DNA of 64,000 nt from CAISDA01 sp050258555 (GTDB lineage Bacteria; Bacteroidota; Ignavibacteria; UBA10030; UBA8401). The notes beneath the pieces are model-generated. The model did not search any database. It was given only the letters and a program-made list of their open reading frames with translations, and was not told the DNA's origin. The stretch lies in assembly GCA_050258555.1 (NCBI GenBank), contig JBLMZA010000052.1, positions 1-64,000 of the forward strand, given 5' to 3'. Made by a program: the position numbers and the translations under genes. Position 1 is the stretch's first letter; every line of letters starts with the position of its first letter. Shown in pieces: positions 17,193 to 24,850 of the stretch.

Positions 17193-18005
17193 TTATTGCG
17201 ACACGACGCGCAGCATGACCAGAAGCGCATCGGAATGAATATCGCTGTTGAATACTTTTTTGGCCGCAGCCGGCGTCACAAGACGCGATGCCGAATACAG
17301 CTGCTGCGTCAGCGTCTGCGGCGCGCCGGAAACGCCCGAGGCGCCGGCAAACGCACCTCTCAACGAAGCGAGCGCAGCGCCCGACGGCTTCTCGTAGAAA
17401 TCGCCGCAGACGACGAACGGAAAATCACTGAACTCCGGCGCGAGGCCTGCAAGGCGCCGGACCTGTGCGGCGCGCTCGGATGCCGACTGATCATCGAGCT
17501 CCGTCGATGCGAAGCCGATGCTCTGCAATCCGGCATCGACGACCGCATAGGCAAGCGAGCGCCTCACCCTTCCTTTTGCCGTCGGCAGCGATTCAACCGT
17601 CGACTGCCTGATCGGATAGATGCTGAAGACGGCATTGCCCGAATCGAATCCCTTGTAGTACCGCGCCATGCCGAAAAACGGGCGCATGTCGAGCGCAAGA
17701 GCCAGCGCGCGCACGGCGTCGAAGTCCTTCTTTCCTTCCTGGGGCCGCTCGATCTGCTGAACGGCCACGACATCGGGTCCGAGCGTTTTGATCCATGAGG
17801 CGAAGCGCTTCACGCTCGCGTCGTCCTTGAGCGCATGCAGCGTGTTGATCGAAAGCACGGTGAGCGAATCGCGCAGCGGCTTATTTTCCGGCGCCGCTAT
17901 AGGCGCTGTCTGCGAGGAAACGGGCGCGGGCGGCGCGGCCTCTTTCGGCGCCGTACACGAGGCGACGATGAACATGCACACAAGAACAAGAAGGAGTTTC
18001 TGCAT
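17193..18005 (-). CDS. Lipoprotein of the endonuclease/exonuclease/phosphatase (EEP) fold
   Basis: 270 residues from the ATG at 18005. MQKLLLVLVCMFIVASC is a lipoprotein signal with the lipidated Cys at 17, then a Pro/Ala-rich linker. SLTVLSINTLHALKDDASVKRFASWI, DVVAVQQIERP and FPFVVCGDFYEKP resemble the N-terminal strand, the catalytic acid region and the GDFN motif of the EEP superfamily. Several motifs are degenerate (VQQIE for LQEV, GDFYEKP for GDFN), so catalytic activity is uncertain. Location is likely the outer or inner membrane, facing the periplasm. Function unknown. Confidence 0.7.
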   Translation of the reverse strand: MQKLLLVLVCMFIVASCTAPKEAAPPAPVSSQTAPIAAPENKPLRDSLTVLSINTLHALKDDASVKRFASWIKTLGPDVVAVQQIERPQEGKKDFDAVRALALALDMRPFFGMARYYKGFDSGNAVFSIYPIRQSTVESLPTAKGRVRRSLAYAVVDAGLQSIGFASTELDDQSASERAAQVRRLAGLAPEFSDFPFVVCGDFYEKPSGAALASLRGAFAGASGVSGAPQTLTQQLYSASRLVTPAAAKKVFNSDIHSDALLVMLRVVSQ

Positions 18006-18034
18006 AGCTTCGGATCGGTCCACAGAAAAATAAT

Positions 18035-18946
18035 TTAATTGCGCGTGAAGAAATGAAAATCGCGGCGCATCGCTTCCAGGCCGCTTTCGATCGAGACGGG
18101 GTCGAAACCGAATTCCCCGCACGCCTTCTTCGTCACGAACCCGGTTGAAAGCGGCCTCGGCGCGGTCTGGTTCAGCTCGGCAAGACGGATTTTGCCGATC
18201 AGTTCCTTGTCGAGGCCGAACGCTTCGGCGATCTTCATCGCAAAGTCATAGCGGCTCACGCGGTCGGCTCCGCAGATATGGAAGATGCCGCGGCTCTCGT
18301 GCTCGATGGCGCCGAGCACCGCATCGGCGACGCTGCCCACGTATGTGGGATTGCTCACTTGGTCTTCGGCGCAACGGATCTTCCGGCCGCTGCGGAGCGA
18401 ATTGATCACCCACGTGGCAAAATTATTCTTCAGGTTGATCCCGGTTCCATAGACGAGGATCACGCGGAGTATCGCCGAGGGAACGCCGCTTGTGATGACG
18501 GCGTTCTCTCCGGCAAGCTTCGTCTTGCCGTAATAATTGATCGGATTGACCCGGTCGTCTTCCCTGTACGGTCCGTTTTTGCCGTCGAACACATAATCGG
18601 TCGAAAGATGAATCATCCGGGCGCCGATGAGCCGCGAGGCGTCGGTCAGATTCTCGACGCCGTCGACGTTCACGCGCCAGGCATTCTCGCGCTGGTTTTC
18701 GCAGTCGTCCACGCTCGTGACCGCCGCCGTATTGACGATGATATCGGGCCGGTAGCTCGTGACGAGGCTCTTCACGTCGCTGCGCGAGGTGACGTCCAAC
18801 TGCGTATAATCGAACAGCTCGCGGTCGAGATGGAAGTTCCGGTGATGCGACGTATGCAGCACCTCGTACTCGGTCGACTGCCCGAAGAGGAGCGCAAGGC
18901 GCTGCCCCACCAGGCCGTTGCTTCCGCAGACGAGCACGCGCTTCAT
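18035..18946 (-). CDS. RmlD-like sugar-nucleotide reductase (extended SDR)
   Basis: 303 residues from the ATG at 18946, which overlaps the PfkB kinase stop by 4 nt. The NAD(P)-binding GSNGLVGQ is at 8-15, NTAAVTSVDDCE near 78, STDYVFDGKNGPYRE near 110 and the catalytic YYGKTK follows: all typical of dTDP-4-dehydrorhamnose reductase-like enzymes. No rmlA, rmlB or rmlC is nearby, so the rhamnose assignment is not supported by context; other deoxy-sugar reductions are possible. Coupled to the upstream sugar kinase. Confidence 0.8.
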   Translation of the reverse strand: MKRVLVCGSNGLVGQRLALLFGQSTEYEVLHTSHHRNFHLDRELFDYTQLDVTSRSDVKSLVTSYRPDIIVNTAAVTSVDDCENQRENAWRVNVDGVENLTDASRLIGARMIHLSTDYVFDGKNGPYREDDRVNPINYYGKTKLAGENAVITSGVPSAILRVILVYGTGINLKNNFATWVINSLRSGRKIRCAEDQVSNPTYVGSVADAVLGAIEHESRGIFHICGADRVSRYDFAMKIAEAFGLDKELIGKIRLAELNQTAPRPLSTGFVTKKACGEFGFDPVSIESGLEAMRRDFHFFTRN

Positions 18947-19854
18947 TCCGCGCCCCTCATCTGTGCAAGTGCGGCATACCGCTCCTCCTGCGGCACGGAG
19001 GCGGCCGCAGCGGCCGTGCGGTTGGCAAACGCTCCGGCTTCGGCGAGATTCTTCGCCGTGCACGTGCGGAAGAGAAACGCAGCGCCGAACACGTCTCCGA
19101 GTCCGACCGTGTCGCCGCCGTCCGGCGCCGGAATGCCCTCGAGCGGATGGACAATGACGGACTTGTGCTGGGCCTCGTAGACGACGGCGCCGTTCGCACC
19201 GTGCGTCACACAGAATGCCTGGACCATGAGCGGCACCATCTGCCGGACAAGATGATCGATATCGGTGTATTCGAGCGTGAGTCCGGCGGCTTCCTCGGCG
19301 TTCATCTGCACAGAATTCATCATGAAGCACCAGCGGCGCCAGTCCGATACCGGACGGCGAAAGCGAGTCGCATCGGCATTGACGCCCAGTGTCAGATTGT
19401 GCAGATCGATGTGGACGGGCGTGCCTTTTGCGCGCACCGCCATGCGGATCTCATCGAGCGTATCGAGCGTGATATCGGCGCCGGAGATCATGTTGATCAG
19501 CACCCCGTTCACATTCAGGAAAGGCTCGATCTTCGCATACGGAATCGCCGCCGAAATCTTTTTCGTGCAGGCGACCGTGCCGCCGTTATTCGGAAAGTAA
19601 TGCACCTCGTTCGACTCGCCCGCATGCTGATAGACGCCGGCCATGTCGATGTTCGCAAACGGAGCGAGCGCCGTTTTGACGCCGTAATAATCGCGTTCGC
19701 CCACGCCGAAGACCGGAAAGACGGTATCAGAGGGGGCGGCACAAGAGGCCATGGCGCGCACGGCATTGAGAATGCCGGCATAGGAGCGGTGCTCCGTGCC
19801 GTCCTCCGTGTGGCGCACATCGATGCTGAAATGTCCGATGACCGTGAATTTCAT
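18943..19854 (-). CDS. PfkB/ribokinase-family carbohydrate kinase
   Basis: 303-residue kinase. The C-terminal PfkB signature DGGDTVGLGDVFGAAFLF supplies the anion hole and catalytic Asp (GLGD in place of the usual GAGD). The N-terminus starts FTVIGHFSIDV in place of the usual GE-D motif. Overlaps hisI upstream and the RmlD-like gene downstream by 4 nt each, so it lies inside a tightly coupled operon. The substrate cannot be inferred; nucleoside or sugar are both possible. Its fusion to the his operon is unusual. Confidence 0.8.
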   Translation of the reverse strand: MKFTVIGHFSIDVRHTEDGTEHRSYAGILNAVRAMASCAAPSDTVFPVFGVGERDYYGVKTALAPFANIDMAGVYQHAGESNEVHYFPNNGGTVACTKKISAAIPYAKIEPFLNVNGVLINMISGADITLDTLDEIRMAVRAKGTPVHIDLHNLTLGVNADATRFRRPVSDWRRWCFMMNSVQMNAEEAAGLTLEYTDIDHLVRQMVPLMVQAFCVTHGANGAVVYEAQHKSVIVHPLEGIPAPDGGDTVGLGDVFGAAFLFRTCTAKNLAEAGAFANRTAAAAASVPQEERYAALAQMRGAE

Positions 19855-20240
19855 TTGTGGTAGACCTTTGAGGGATCAAACACGATGTCGTCCGATTCGC
19901 GCCAGCCGTTCCCGCCCTCGGTGACTTCGCGGTAGAAGCAGCTTCGGTGTCCGGTATGGCAGGCGGCGCCGCCGATCTGGTTGATGCGCAGCAGCAGCAC
20001 GTCCGCATCGCAGTCGAAGCGGATCGATTTCACTTCCTGCACGTTGCCCGATTCTTCGCCCTTCTTCCACAATTTCTTGCGCGAGCGGCTCCAATAAACG
20101 GCTTTGCCGGTCTCGAGCGTGAGCCGGAGGCTTTCCTCGTTCATCCATGCCATCATCAGCACATCGCCGGTGGCGTCATCCTGCGCGATCGCGGGAATGA
20201 GTCCGTCTTCGGTGAATTTCAGTGCATCGATCAGTTTCAT
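19851..20240 (-). CDS. hisI: Phosphoribosyl-AMP cyclohydrolase
   Basis: Third step of histidine synthesis: opens the adenine ring of PR-AMP. 129 residues, monofunctional (no HisE domain). The metal site is visible as D76-C77-D78-A-D80, with C94 and C101 (ACHTGHRSCFY). Part of hisB-H-A-F-I on the minus strand; overlaps the following PfkB kinase by 4 nt. The hisE function must be encoded elsewhere. Confidence 0.95.
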   Translation of the reverse strand: MKLIDALKFTEDGLIPAIAQDDATGDVLMMAWMNEESLRLTLETGKAVYWSRSRKKLWKKGEESGNVQEVKSIRFDCDADVLLLRINQIGGAACHTGHRSCFYREVTEGGNGWRESDDIVFDPSKVYHK

Positions 20241-20268
20241 GTGTCGTTCCTTTGGGTGTGAATGTGCG

Positions 20269-21027
20269 TTACGATCTCATCACGATCTGCTTCGAGCGGA
20301 GATAGTCTTTCGCTTCGGCGATGGAGAACTGCCGGAAGTGGAAGATCGACGCGGCCAGCACCGCATCGGCCCTGCCGTCATGCAGCGCGGCATAGAGATG
20401 TTCGAGCGAGCCCGCTCCCCCGCTTGCAATAACGGGTATACGAACGGCGCTCGTCACGCGCTGCAGAAGCTCCACGTCGTATCCGTCCTTCGTCCCGTCG
20501 CGGTCCATGCTCGTGAGAAGGATTTCTCCCGCTCCGAGCGATTCGACTTCCTGCACCCATTCGACCACGTCGCGCTCTGTGCGCGTGCGGCCTCCGTGGA
20601 TGTAGACGTTCCATTGGCCCGGCGCGGTGCGCTTGGCATCGACCGCCACGACAATGCACTGCACGCCGAACTTTTCGGCGCCTTCATTGACCAGCTGCGG
20701 ATTCATCACCGCGGCGGTGTTGACCGAAACCTTGTCGGCGCCCGAGCGAAGCATCTCGCGCATGTCGGAAGTCGTGCGTATGCCGCCGCCGATGGTGAAC
20801 GGGATGAAGACTTCTTCGGCCGTGCGGCGCACCACATCGATCATCGTCGAGCGGTTGTCGGAGGACGCCGTGATGTCGAGAAACACCAATTCATCGGCGC
20901 CTTCGGCCGTATAGTATTTCGCCTGTTCGATCGGATCTCCCGCATCGACCAGATCGACGAAGTTCGTTCCTTTGACCACGCGTCCCCTGTCCACATCGAG
21001 ACAGGGAATGATTCGTTTTGCAAGCAT
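20269..21027 (-). CDS. hisF: Imidazole glycerol phosphate synthase cyclase subunit
   Basis: 252-residue TIM barrel producing imidazole glycerol phosphate and AICAR from PRFAR with ammonia delivered by HisH. Catalytic D11 (IIPCLDVDRGRVVKG) and the second Asp in SMDRDGTKDG are present. The final barrel segment IPVIASGGAGSLEHL forms the phosphate site. A T8 stretch and a small hairpin precede its start. Confidence 0.96.
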   Translation of the reverse strand: MLAKRIIPCLDVDRGRVVKGTNFVDLVDAGDPIEQAKYYTAEGADELVFLDITASSDNRSTMIDVVRRTAEEVFIPFTIGGGIRTTSDMREMLRSGADKVSVNTAAVMNPQLVNEGAEKFGVQCIVVAVDAKRTAPGQWNVYIHGGRTRTERDVVEWVQEVESLGAGEILLTSMDRDGTKDGYDVELLQRVTSAVRIPVIASGGAGSLEHLYAALHDGRADAVLAASIFHFRQFSIAEAKDYLRSKQIVMRS

Positions 21028-21043
21028 AAAAAAAATGATTCAA

Positions 21044-21096
21044 CCCGCGATAGCGGGGCCATGATCGAGATGTTGTTATTCGACCCCCGAAGGGGG
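21044..21096 (-). other. Two small hairpins between hisA and hisF
   Basis: CCCGC/GCGGG (21044-21057, GATA loop), with an A8 run at 21028-21035 that reads as Us after the hairpin on the minus strand, and CCCCC/GGGGG (21084-21096, 3-nt loop). The first resembles a weak intrinsic terminator placed just before the hisF start; the second lies 10 nt after the hisA stop. They may reduce expression of the distal his genes. Confidence 0.35.
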
Positions 21097-21105
21097 GCGC
21101 AGATA

Positions 21106-21870
21106 TCAGATACGGCGCGTGGGACCGAGATCGTCGAGTTCCTTTTCGTTCATACGCCACAACACCTGGCACGGGAATTTGTTCTCGTAGAGCGCCTTGC
21201 CCACAATCACCGAATCGACGCCGTATTTTTCGAGTTCCTGCAGGTTGAGCAGATCCTTGTAGCCCGAGATGCCGCCGGAGGCCGTCACGCGCAATCCCGA
21301 CTGTATCGCGATATCCTTCGTGGCCTCGATGTTCGGTCCGGTCATCATGCCGTCGCGCTCGATGTCCGTATAGACGATGCGCATCACGCCCAGTTTCTTC
21401 ATCGCCAGCGCCAGCTGCACGGCGCCGATGCCCGAGCTTTCCTGCCATCCCTTCGTCATGACGATGCCGTTCTTGGCATCGATGCCGACGGCGATCTTGC
21501 GCGGCCCGAAGTCGCGCACGCACTGGAAGACGAGTTCCGGATTCTCGATGGCCGCCGTGCCGATCACCACGCGCGCCACGCCGATCGAAAAGAGCTCCTT
21601 CACCTGCTCATAGGAGCGGATGCCGCCACCGACCTGTATCGGAATATCGATCGCCTGCACCATCCGTTCGATGCAGGACAGATTCTTCATCGAGCCCTCG
21701 AATGCGCCGTCCAGGTCGACGACATGGAGCGTCTTCGCATTCTCGCCGCGCCAGAGTATCGCCATCTTGCCCGGATCGTCCGAATAAATCTTTTCTGTGC
21801 CGGGTTCGCCCTGCACAAGGCGGACGCAGCGGCCGTCCTTCAAATCAATTGCCGGAAAAATTAAAAGCAT
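21106..21870 (-). CDS. hisA: ProFAR isomerase
   Basis: 254-residue TIM barrel that isomerises ProFAR to PRFAR, the HisF/HisH substrate. The catalytic pair is D9 (FPAIDLKDGRCVRL) and the Asp in YTDIERDGMMTG. Both half-barrel phosphate sites are visible (VGGGIRS, TASGGISG). Third gene of the his cluster. 79 nt containing two small hairpins separate it from hisF. Confidence 0.95.
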   Translation of the reverse strand: MLLIFPAIDLKDGRCVRLVQGEPGTEKIYSDDPGKMAILWRGENAKTLHVVDLDGAFEGSMKNLSCIERMVQAIDIPIQVGGGIRSYEQVKELFSIGVARVVIGTAAIENPELVFQCVRDFGPRKIAVGIDAKNGIVMTKGWQESSGIGAVQLALAMKKLGVMRIVYTDIERDGMMTGPNIEATKDIAIQSGLRVTASGGISGYKDLLNLQELEKYGVDSVIVGKALYENKFPCQVLWRMNEKELDDLGPTRRI

Positions 21871-21937
21871 GTGTTCAATCCTGATTCATTCATAAATACA
21901 ACGCAACAACTTCCAGTGCTTCCTTATACTCAGTATG

Positions 21938-21964
21938 GAGATCCTTCGCTTCGCTCGGGATGAC
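21938..21964. repeat. Imperfect palindromic REP-like sequence
   Basis: GAGATCC-TTCGCTTCGCTC-GGGATGAC in the hisH-hisA gap. The arms GATCC...GGGAT are imperfectly complementary around an inner TTCGC/GC stem. The sequence closely resembles a dispersed repeat I know from many environmental bacterial genomes; only one copy occurs in this window. Confidence 0.45.
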
Positions 21965-22004
21965 AAACAATAAAGAGCGCTCTTACGATGACACAGAGTC
22001 TCCG

Positions 22005-22601
22005 TCACCTGGCGGCGAAATTTGCGAGCAGACGCAGTCCCGTTTCCTGGCTCTTTTCAGGATGGAACTGGATGCCGATGATCCGGTCCTTCTGCACGAC
22101 CGATGCATAGGGGAATGCGTAGTCCGTCGTGCAGAGCGTCACATCCTCTTCCGGCTGCGCGTAATAGGAATGCACGAAATAGACGAATCCGTGATCCTTC
22201 ACATCGCGCAGAAGCGGCGCCTCGCGCCGGATATCGATCTGGTTCCATCCGATATGGGGCACCTTCACCGTGGACGGAAACTGCCGGATCGATCCGCGGA
22301 TGAAGTCGAATCCCTCATAGTCGCCGCCCTCTTCGCTTCTGGTAAAGAGCAATTGCATGCCGAGGCAGATGCCGAGAAGCGGCGTGCCCGCTGCGGCCCG
22401 CTCCCGGATGAACGCATCGAGTCCGAGCGCGCGCAGATTCTCCATCGCCGCTCCGAATGCGCCGACGCCGGGCAAAAGCAGGCGGTCGGCCTTCGACAGC
22501 GCGGCCGGATCGTCCGAGATGAACGCCTCGGCGCCGACCTTTTCGAAGGCCTTCTGCACCGAGCGCAGATTGTTCAGATGATAATCGATGATTCCGATCA
22601 C
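22005..22601 (-). CDS. hisH: Imidazole glycerol phosphate synthase glutaminase subunit
   Basis: 198-residue class I glutamine amidotransferase supplying ammonia to HisF. The catalytic triad is C79 (LLGICLGMQLLF), H180 and E182 (IQFHPEKSQETG). GVGAFG near 45-50 forms the oxyanion strand. Follows hisB by 12 nt. The 134-nt gap to hisA contains a REP-like palindrome. Confidence 0.96.
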   Translation of the reverse strand: MIGIIDYHLNNLRSVQKAFEKVGAEAFISDDPAALSKADRLLLPGVGAFGAAMENLRALGLDAFIRERAAAGTPLLGICLGMQLLFTRSEEGGDYEGFDFIRGSIRQFPSTVKVPHIGWNQIDIRREAPLLRDVKDHGFVYFVHSYYAQPEEDVTLCTTDYAFPYASVVQKDRIIGIQFHPEKSQETGLRLLANFAAR

Positions 22602-22613
22602 AACAGCAATTCC

Positions 22614-23198
22614 TTATAATGTGCCCTTCGTCGAGAGCACGCCCGACACACGCGGATCCTTCTCGGATGCCAGGCGGAGCGCGCGGGCAAACGCCTTGAA
22701 CAGCGCTTCGCTGATATGGTGCGCATTCGACCCGTAGAGCACTTCAAGATGGATATTGGCCTTGACCTGCTCGCCGAATGCGCGGAAAAAATGCTCGATC
22801 ATCTCGGTGGACATGCCGCCGACCGTCTCGCGCGCAAACACTGCCTTGTAGACGACGCATGTTCTTCCGCTCAGGTCGATCACGCAGCGGGCCAGCGCTT
22901 CATCCATCGGCACATACGCATGTCCGTAGCGCGCAATGCCCGATTTATCGCCCAATGCCTGCGCGAATGCCTGCCCGAGCACGATGCCGGCATCTTCGAT
23001 TGAATGATGGTCATCCACCTTCAGATCGCCCGCACAGCGGAGCGAGAGCGTAAAGTGTCCGTGTTTGGCGAAGAGTTCAAGCATATGGTCGAAAAATCCG
23101 ATTCCCGTCGCGATCTCGGCGGTTCCATCGCCTTCCAGCGTGAGCGAAGCGGTGATATCGGTTTCTTTCGTCGTCCGGGTAATCGAAGCCGTGCGCAT
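22614..23198 (-). CDS. hisB: Imidazoleglycerol-phosphate dehydratase
   Basis: 194-residue monofunctional IGPD; no histidinol-phosphatase domain. It has the manganese-binding FFDHMLELFAKHG and DDHHSIEDAGIVLGQA repeats plus HHISEALFKAFARAL. The start at 23198 gives MRTASITRTTKETD, the family N-terminus; longer upstream versions would run through the terminator. First gene of hisB-H-A-F-I. hisG, hisD, hisC and hisE are absent from the window. Confidence 0.95.
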   Translation of the reverse strand: MRTASITRTTKETDITASLTLEGDGTAEIATGIGFFDHMLELFAKHGHFTLSLRCAGDLKVDDHHSIEDAGIVLGQAFAQALGDKSGIARYGHAYVPMDEALARCVIDLSGRTCVVYKAVFARETVGGMSTEMIEHFFRAFGEQVKANIHLEVLYGSNAHHISEALFKAFARALRLASEKDPRVSGVLSTKGTL

Positions 23199-23218
23199 AA
23201 TGAGGATGATTCTTCGAG

Positions 23219-23254
23219 AAAAAAAATGGGGACGTCCCGCCTGGGGAACGTCCC
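23219..23254 (-). terminator. Rho-independent terminator upstream of hisB
   Basis: Stem GGGACGT (23229-23235) / ACGTCCC (23248-23254) with further GC pairing inside. On the minus strand it is followed by CCAT and an 8-T run (23219-23226). It lies 56 nt after the PLP-enzyme stop and 21 nt before the hisB start, so it probably separates the two transcripts; his attenuation is a less likely reading because no His-rich leader is visible. Confidence 0.8.
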
Positions 23255-23309
23255 GTATCAAAAGGTGATATATAATAATGCGGAATTTTTCAGAGAGTTT
23301 CAAGCGGAT

Positions 23310-24608
23310 TTATGCCAGGTGATTCTCGGTCTGCTCTGCCGGCACGGAGGCGACGAGGGCGAGCGCCTGCTCGACATCCCAGATGATGTCGTCGGGATTC
23401 TCGACGCCGATGGAAAGTCGGATCATCTTTTCCGAAACGCCGAGCGATTCCTTCTCGAATGCCGGCACATCGGCATGCGTCATGGTAAAAGGATGTTCGG
23501 CGAGCGATTCGGTGCCGCCCAAACTCACGGCAAGCTGAATCATCTTCAGGCTGTTCAGGAACTGGAAGGCCTCCGCTTCCCCGCCCTTCACATCGAACGA
23601 GAGCATGGCGCCGGCGCTCAGGCATTGGCGCGTGAAGATCTCATGCTGGCGCGTGCCTTCCTCGAAGAAGCCGGGATAATAGACACGCTCCACCTTCGGA
23701 TGCGTCTTCAGAAACTGCGCGACCTTTTCGGCGCCGCGCGCCTGCGCTTCCATGCGGACTTTCAGTGTTTCAAGGCTCCGCATGAGCAGCCATCCCGTCC
23801 ACGGTCCGGCCATGTTGCCGAAGAACGTGCGGAGCGCCTTGACGCGCTTGATGAGCTCGAACGAACCGATCACGGCGCCGGCGATCAGATCGGAATGCCC
23901 GCCGATGTACTTCGTTGCCGAATACAGGACGAGATCGGCTCCGTGCTTGAGCGGATGCTGCCAGAGCGGTCCCATATACGTATTGTCGACGGCGACGTGC
24001 ACGGTGCGCTCGGGCGTCGAGAATTCCTTTGCCAGCGAGACGCAGCCCTCGATGTCGATGAGGGCGTTGGTCGGATTGGCCGGCGTCTCCAGGAAGATCA
24101 TGGCGAGCCGGTTTGCATGCGGCGATTTTTTCACCATCGCCCAGACTTCATCCATCGTCTGGGCGGGACTGAAGCGCAGGACGTTGATGCCCCAGGCCGG
24201 AAGCACATGGTGGATGAAATGGTCCGTTCCGCCGTAGAGCGGTCCGCTGGCCACCAGCAGATCGCCCGGCTTCAGGAATTCGAAGAGCGTGGTCGTGATC
24301 GCGGCCATGCCGCTTTCGAACACCGCCGCCTCCTCGCCCTCGTCCCACAGCGTCAGGCGGTCCTCAAGGATTTCGAGATCGGGATTATTGATGCGGCTGT
24401 AGATGAGGCCGAGCTGTTCGGCGGGTTTTTTGGTGCGAAGGCCGTAGGCGAGTTCGAAGAACGCCTTGCCTTCCTCGGCCGTCTTGAATGCGAATGTCGA
24501 CGTCTGAAAGATCGGCGACTTGATGGCGCCTTCCGAAAGCGATGAATCGTAGCCGTAGCTCATCATCATGCTTTCGGGGCTGAATTTTCTTGCCGGATGT
24601 CCCTTCAT
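23310..24608 (-). CDS. Cys/Met-metabolism PLP-dependent enzyme (methionine gamma-lyase / cystathionine lyase type)
   Basis: 432-residue member of the cystathionine gamma-synthase family. YSRINNPDLEILEDRLTLWDEGEEAAVFESGMAAI gives the cofactor-phosphate region, DNTYMGPLWQHPLKHGADLVLYSATKYIGGHSD contains the Schiff-base lysine, and the C-terminal SLGGTESLAEHP and RLSIGVENPDDI are conserved. The N-terminus (GYDSSLSEGAIKSPIFQTST) resembles the methionine gamma-lyase-like branch, but the reaction (gamma-lyase, gamma-synthase or O-acetylhomoserine sulfhydrylase) cannot be fixed from sequence. Start at 24608, with AAGGGAG as Shine-Dalgarno. Confidence 0.85.
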   Translation of the reverse strand: MKGHPARKFSPESMMMSYGYDSSLSEGAIKSPIFQTSTFAFKTAEEGKAFFELAYGLRTKKPAEQLGLIYSRINNPDLEILEDRLTLWDEGEEAAVFESGMAAITTTLFEFLKPGDLLVASGPLYGGTDHFIHHVLPAWGINVLRFSPAQTMDEVWAMVKKSPHANRLAMIFLETPANPTNALIDIEGCVSLAKEFSTPERTVHVAVDNTYMGPLWQHPLKHGADLVLYSATKYIGGHSDLIAGAVIGSFELIKRVKALRTFFGNMAGPWTGWLLMRSLETLKVRMEAQARGAEKVAQFLKTHPKVERVYYPGFFEEGTRQHEIFTRQCLSAGAMLSFDVKGGEAEAFQFLNSLKMIQLAVSLGGTESLAEHPFTMTHADVPAFEKESLGVSEKMIRLSIGVENPDDIIWDVEQALALVASVPAEQTENHLA

Positions 24609-24705
24609 GGTGCTTCTCCCTTCTTGACAATCGAATGGATAAACTGGACTCCTGTGTGTGCTCAGCGCCAATATACGGAAAGAATGCCGACAGTGTCAAC
24701 GGCAT

Positions 24706-24736
24706 AAAAAAAGCCCGCGCCGGGAATGGCGCGGGC
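24706..24736 (-). terminator. Rho-independent terminator of nrdJ
   Basis: Perfect 9-bp stem GCCCGCGCC (24713-24721) / GGCGCGGGC (24728-24736), 6-nt loop, T7 run on the minus strand (24706-24712). It lies downstream of nrdJ, beyond two GGGGCGAA-type palindromes. Confidence 0.92.
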
Positions 24737-24765
24737 AACGATAAAGGAAAAGAAAGATAAAGCAC

Positions 24766-24788
24766 GGGGCGAAGCAGCGCTTCGCCCC
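24766..24788. repeat. 23-nt palindrome, GGGGCGAA family, copy 2
   Basis: GGGGCGAAGC-AGC-GCTTCGCCCC, between nrdJ and its terminator. Adjacent pyrimidine tract (nrdJ sense) TTATCTTTCTTTT at about 24747-24765. Pairs in tandem with copy 3. Confidence 0.85.
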
Positions 24789-24816
24789 ACATGAAAAACA
24801 AAAGAAAGATAAGGCA

Positions 24817-24839
24817 GGGGCGAAATAACATTTCGCCCT
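24817..24839. repeat. 23-nt palindrome, GGGGCGAA family, copy 3
   Basis: GGGGCGAAAT-AAC-ATTTCGCCCT, starting 11 nt past the nrdJ stop, with the same downstream pyrimidine tract at about 24798-24816. The inner arms use AAAT/ATTT instead of AAGC/GCTT, like the two copies at 36253-36311. Confidence 0.85.
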
Positions 24840-24850
24840 ACAATGCATCG

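Noticed and set aside
20104..21864. 586-codon plus-strand frame over hisI-hisF-hisA
   Set aside because: Antisense to three clear his genes; the translation is Arg/His-rich with no recognisable domain.
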